The translations under genes were made by a program, and so were the position numbers. The notes beneath the pieces are model-generated. The model was not told the DNA's origin and searched no databases. It saw only the letters and a program-made list of their open reading frames with translations. Of a stretch of 15,708 bases of DNA, positions 13,432 through 15,708 are shown in pieces. The DNA is from JAIBJN01 sp035762005. Lineage in GTDB: Bacteria > Actinomycetota > Thermoleophilia > Gaiellales > Gaiellaceae. The stretch's first letter is position 1. Each line of letters opens with the position of its first letter. The stretch is from the NCBI GenBank assembly GCA_035762005.1, contig DASTQA010000029.1, positions 1 through 15,708 on the forward strand, read 5' to 3'.

Positions 13432-13905
13432 TCAGACGTCCCGCGGGACGCGCCCTCCGAGGGTGCCGAGCATGCGCATGACCTTGTGGCCGGGATCGGC
13501 GGTCGGCTCGAACATGCACGGGCAGCCGCCATCGATGACCGAGATGCCGCGCTTCCGACCGTACTCCGCCGCATCCGTGGAGACGCTGCCCTGGCCGAAC
13601 GCGCGGTGCATCCAGACGTGCTTGATGCCGAGATCGGCGCACTCGCGCATCGTCTCGTCGGCGATCTGCGGTCTCGTCCCGATCACCACCGCATCGACCC
13701 CGCCCGGAATCGAGCGCAGGTCGTGGTAGCTGCGGTCCCCCTCCACCTCGTCGGTGTTCGGGTTGACCGCGAAGACGTCGTAGCCACGCTCGCGCAGCCG
13801 CCGATACACCGTGTTGCTCGCATGCTTCTCCGGGTGCCTGGAGACCCCGGTGACGGCGATCCGCTTCTCGGCGAGAAACTCCGTCGCTGCATCCTTCATC
13901 TTCAT
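13432..13905 (-). CDS. CoA-binding Rossmann-fold protein (CoA_binding_2, YccU-like)
   Basis: This is a 157-residue single-domain protein of the CoA_binding_2 family, related to the CoA-binding domain of succinyl-CoA synthetase alpha and to YccU. No reaction is established for the family. The Rossmann start is clear: RIAVTGVSRHPEKHASNTVY (15-34), then RRLRERGYDVFAVNPNTDEV (35-54). SIPGGVDAVVIGTRP (65-79) and KHVWMHRAFGQGSVSTDAAE (95-114) are the next conserved blocks, and GISVIDGGCPCMF (120-132) closes the fold. The ATG at 13905 has a strong SD (GGGAGGT) about 7 nt upstream. A second ATG at 13899 is possible but less well spaced. A nested inverted repeat lies 19 nt upstream of the start, in the presumed leader or promoter. 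Confidence 0.9.
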   Translation of the reverse strand: MKMKDAATEFLAEKRIAVTGVSRHPEKHASNTVYRRLRERGYDVFAVNPNTDEVEGDRSYHDLRSIPGGVDAVVIGTRPQIADETMRECADLGIKHVWMHRAFGQGSVSTDAAEYGRKRGISVIDGGCPCMFEPTADPGHKVMRMLGTLGGRVPRDV

Positions 13906-13923
13906 CGCCCTGACCTCCCGTCG

Positions 13924-13984
13924 CGGTTTCGGTGACCCCGTCAGCTTCGCGCGACGGGGAGAGGCGGGACATCAGCCGAAACCG
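13924..13984. repeat. Nested inverted repeat upstream of the CoA-binding gene
   Basis: An outer perfect 9-bp repeat, CGGTTTCGG / CCGAAACCG (13924-13932 with 13976-13984), encloses an inner perfect 7-bp repeat, CCCCGTC / GACGGGG (13936-13942 with 13953-13959). If transcribed with the CoA-binding gene it forms a stacked structure just before the SD. It could also be operator DNA. No known riboswitch class is recognised. Confidence 0.4.
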
Positions 13985-13993
13985 TGACGCCGC

Positions 13994-14248
13994 GTGTGGT
14001 TTAACCCGTACCAGAGCGGCGTGGGCCGCTCGCGAGGTATGGCCCGAGCTGCGTCTGGATTCCCCCGCGAGTCGAGGGTCGGGCGGGCGGGTTCGCCACT
14101 GGGGTCGCAGCCGTACCGCTCGCGCAACTTCGAGGAGTTCCGCATCCTCGGCCTCGCGCAGCAGGGGCACATCACCGGCCCGGACGGAAGCGCGTTCGGC
14201 TCGGCCGGCCCGATCATCAACTGCCCCATCGTCTTCCGCCTCCTCTAA
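13994..14248 (+). pseudogene. Possible C-terminal gene fragment before a strong hairpin
   Basis: An 84-residue frame opens with GTG at 13994 and ends TAA at 14246-14248. Its first half (GVGRSRGMARAASGFPRES) looks like translated non-coding DNA. The second half (SRNFEEFRILGLAQQGHITG, then SAFGSAGPIINCPIVFRLL) has the composition of real protein and looks like a conserved C-terminus that I cannot name. There is no SD. A perfect 13-bp hairpin follows 13 nt after the stop, as expected at the end of a gene. I read this as the tail of a lost gene with its terminator preserved. Alternative: a real 84-residue protein. Confidence 0.35.
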
Positions 14249-14261
14249 TCGCCCGAGGAGA

Positions 14262-14297
14262 GAGGCCCATCGGCCCGTCTCGGCGCCGATGGGCCTC
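14262..14297 (+). terminator. 13-bp perfect hairpin
   Basis: GAGGCCCATCGGC (14262-14274) pairs perfectly with 14285-14297, leaving a 10-nt loop that can add a short CCG/CGG pairing. It lies 13 nt after the TAA at 14248. No T-tract follows. It is the strongest simple hairpin in the window. Confidence 0.65.
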
Positions 14298-14420
14298 ACC
14301 CGGCGGCAATCAGCAAGCGCCGTGTTCACATCGGCACAACTCGGCGGGCCGGACGTCGCGGGCGCGCGGGCCTTCGAGGTTCCGGATCTCCAACGTAGTG
14401 ACGTTCGCTGGACGTAAGGC

Positions 14421-14564
14421 ATGACGACCGTGCCGAGGCCGTACCGGCTTTCCGTCTCGGACCAGGTGCTCGACGATTTCCACGAGCGCCTCTCCCGCAC
14501 GCGCTGGCCGGACGAGGTGCCCGGCTCGGGCTGGCGGTACGGGTCGAACCTCGACTTCGTCCGG
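14421..14564 (+). pseudogene. N-terminal fragment of an epoxide hydrolase (EHN domain)
   Basis: From the ATG at 14421 the first 48 residues match the N-terminal epoxide hydrolase domain: PYRLSVSDQVLDDFHERLSR, then TRWPDEVPGSGWRYGSNLDF. In intact enzymes (about 380 residues, alpha/beta hydrolase fold) this leads into the catalytic domain with its Asp nucleophile. Here the match ends at LDFVR (14564), and the open frame runs on to 14867 with unrelated arginine- and proline-rich sequence. No hydrolase core is present, so no enzyme can be made. There is no good SD. The junction abuts the antisense PAS fragment. Confidence 0.65.
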
Positions 14565-14568
14565 GGTG

Positions 14569-14643
14569 TGGTCGCCCCACGGCTTCCTCGCCCGGGAGCC
14601 CGGTCAGCTGCTCGGCCGCTTCGTTCCAGCACACGACCAAGGG
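14569..14643 (-). pseudogene. 25-residue PAS-domain fragment
   Basis: On the minus strand 75 bases encode VVCWNEAAEQLTGLPGEEAV followed by GRP, a typical PAS opening (WNxAAExLTG..EExVGRP) as found in sensor kinases and diguanylate cyclases. Nothing PAS-like continues on either side. It lies almost exactly between the epoxide hydrolase fragment and the following plus-strand fragment, so it appears to be inserted DNA. The match is short but specific. Confidence 0.4.
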
Positions 14644-14817
14644 CTCCCGGGTCTTCCGCGATCCCGAAGACGCCAGCAGGTGTGGGTGGTCTTCGATTGG
14701 GAGGTGGAGGACTACGAGAAGTTCATCGCCGATTCCGAGGTCCCGGCAATCTTCCAGGAGGCCGGACTCCACGGTCCGCCAGTCAAGGCGGAGGCCGCCG
14801 GCCAGTACAGCTCCTGA
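14636..14817 (+). pseudogene. Frameshifted C-terminal fragment of a small ABM-like protein
   Basis: One frame reads TKGSRVFRDPEDASR. A second, after a one-base loss near 14679-14681 (AGCAG|GTG), reads VWVVFDWEVEDYEKFIADSE, VPAIFQEAGLHG and ends GQYSS with TGA at 14815-14817. Joined, they give about 60 residues resembling the C-terminal two-thirds of actinobacterial proteins of about 90-100 residues with a ferredoxin-like, monooxygenase-type fold (pattern xRVFRDPEDxxxVxVxFxW...DPExxxxxxxAGxxGxP). The N-terminal strand and start codon are missing. The family call is from pattern memory. Confidence 0.45.
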
Positions 14818-14913
14818 GCGAGGCCGATCGGGCTCAGGGTCGCCGAGGAGCGCGGCGGTCGCCGTGACGCAGTACACCTGCGCTGCCGGAAAGCGAACGT
14901 CCGTCGTCAACTC

Positions 14914-15333
14914 TCACAGATCGGCTCGCGGCCAGCAGAACACCTCGATCCGCATGCCGTCCGGGTCGAAGACGAAGAACGCGTAGTAACCCTCTTCGTC
15001 GCGATCCTCCTGCGGTGGGAAATGAATCCGCGCGCCGCGAGCAAGGCATCGCTCGTGGGCGGCGTCCACGTCATCCCGGCTCTCGACCTCGAAGGCGAGG
15101 TGCTCGATACCGACGTCGTAGTAGCTGTGGGCGCCGCCGTCGGCCGGGCGCAGCCCAATCCCTCGGCGGTCGTGCGCGTCAACCAGATAGACGACGTCCT
15201 CGGTGCCGCGGTAGGTGGGATAGCGGACTTCCTCGGCCAACCCGAGCGGCCCCAGAAGGTCGAGGTAGAACGACAGCGACGCGTCGACGTCGGCAACGGC
15301 GAGGTCGACGTGATGGATGCCTCTCGCTGCCAC
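14914..15333 (-). CDS. VOC superfamily (glyoxalase/bleomycin resistance fold) protein
   Basis: This is a 139-residue single-module vicinal-oxygen-chelate protein. The GTG at 15333 is fixed by AAAGGAG 6 nt upstream. The two beta-alpha-beta-beta-beta repeats are clear: ARGIHHVDLAVADVDASLSF (3-22), then VGIEHLAFEVESRDDVDAAH (74-93). Candidate metal ligands are H8, H78 and E130 (GMRIEVFCWP). Between them is FFVFDPDGMRIEVF, the usual closing motif. Members are glyoxalase I, extradiol dioxygenases, antibiotic-binding proteins and many of unknown use; nothing here identifies the substrate. The long upstream open frame to 15672 is rejected as a start because of this SD. No partner gene is adjacent on the right. 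Confidence 0.9.
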   Translation of the reverse strand: MAARGIHHVDLAVADVDASLSFYLDLLGPLGLAEEVRYPTYRGTEDVVYLVDAHDRRGIGLRPADGGAHSYYDVGIEHLAFEVESRDDVDAAHERCLARGARIHFPPQEDRDEEGYYAFFVFDPDGMRIEVFCWPRADL

Positions 15334-15708
15334 TTGACGCTCCTTTCTGTGCGATGCATCTTCCGCCCGACGTGCAGATGATCTCACGAAAAATTCCGCT
15401 TTGGACGAGCGGAAGCCCAAGTGGGACGGACGGCGCTTTTCCTCTCGGCGCCAAGCGACGCCGGCCGGCGCACTGCTCGCCAGCTGGCTCCTGCACCCAC
15501 GGGCCGAACGGATTGGCCCTGTCTCGGGCGCCGACTGGCGTGTGATCGTCCCGCTTGCGCTGCTCTTGCTCGCGGCGCTCGGCCTTTCGACCGGTCGCGA
15601 CCGCCGACCGGCCAATGAGGCGAAAGAAGGGCGAAAAGGCCCTCGCCCGGAAGCGAGGTCCGTCTGGAGCACTCACGTGTCTCCTAGATGGAGATGGAAA
15701 CACACGCG
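15334..15708. other. No supported gene between the VOC start and the window end
   Basis: This stretch must contain the VOC promoter, but I see no clear -35/-10 pair. A palindrome GATGCATC lies at 15353-15360. The plus strand stays open in one frame from 15337 to the edge. From a TTG at 15401 it would read LDERKPKWDGRRFSSRRQAT..., with a hydrophobic helix (WRVIVPLALLLLAALGLSTG) from about 15536, but no SD or ATG supports it. A small hairpin, CCTCGC / GCGAGG, lies at about 15643-15660. Confidence 0.4.

Noticed and set aside
12710..14632. A 640-codon minus-strand open frame
   Set aside because: It crosses the amidase antisense, the 72-residue gene and the CoA-binding gene in the wrong frame. 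It is arginine-rich with no recognisable segment.
14326..14910. A 194-codon minus-strand frame containing the PAS-like piece
   Set aside because: Only 25 residues (14569-14643) look like real protein. The rest is antisense to the epoxide hydrolase and ABM-like fragments.
1..15708. CRISPR array, tandem repeats, insertion-sequence ends or phage att sites
   Set aside because: No regularly spaced direct repeats, no transposase gene and no matching terminal inverted repeats were seen. The only mobile trace is the recombinase remnant at about 3510-3993.

Overview
The window is about 70% GC, has an actinobacterial gene style, and carries no rRNA, tRNA, CRISPR array or intact mobile element that I could see. 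The protein flavours (an M1 metallopeptidase, DUF4386, a TfoX-N protein, a GH15 enzyme coupled to a small membrane protein, an amidase, a small CECSDPDC protein) suggest a soil-type Actinomycetota, perhaps class Thermoleophilia. That placement is inference from codon usage and protein character, not from a marker gene.

Layout. 1-678 (minus): a small Cys-motif protein followed by a frameshifted gene that runs off the left edge. 998-3187 (minus): a secreted M1 zinc aminopeptidase-like protein with a large extra beta module, preceded by a clear TTGTCC-N17-TATAGT promoter and a hairpin-bearing leader. 3255-4580 (minus): a decayed block with a serine-recombinase C-terminal remnant, a frameshifted membrane protein and a 75-residue Cys-rich protein. 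4790-5485: DUF4386 membrane protein. 5577-6026 (SRPBCC) and 6103-7731 (urocanate hydratase, hutU) are divergent. 7769-9101: 3-hydroxyacyl-CoA dehydrogenase and a TfoX-N protein. 9293-11562: GH15 enzyme and membrane protein overlapping by ATGA. 11686-13113: amidase-signature hydrolase. 13172-13905: a 72-residue hypothetical protein facing a CoA-binding Rossmann protein. 13994-14817: a graveyard of truncated genes. 14914-15333: VOC/glyoxalase-fold protein.

Metabolically the intact genes are scavenging and catabolic: peptide, histidine/urocanate, acyl-CoA, alpha-glucoside and amide degradation. They do not form one pathway, and there is no complete hut operon here.

Two patterns cut across the genes. 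First, five starts lack a Shine-Dalgarno sequence but have a TAnnnT box exactly 6-7 nt upstream, which is the signature of leaderless transcripts. Seven other genes have strong or recognisable SD sequences, so the window holds two initiation classes. Second, four single-base frameshifts all fall in small or decayed genes, and none in the roughly 10 kb of large conserved genes. This points to real decay rather than random assembly error.
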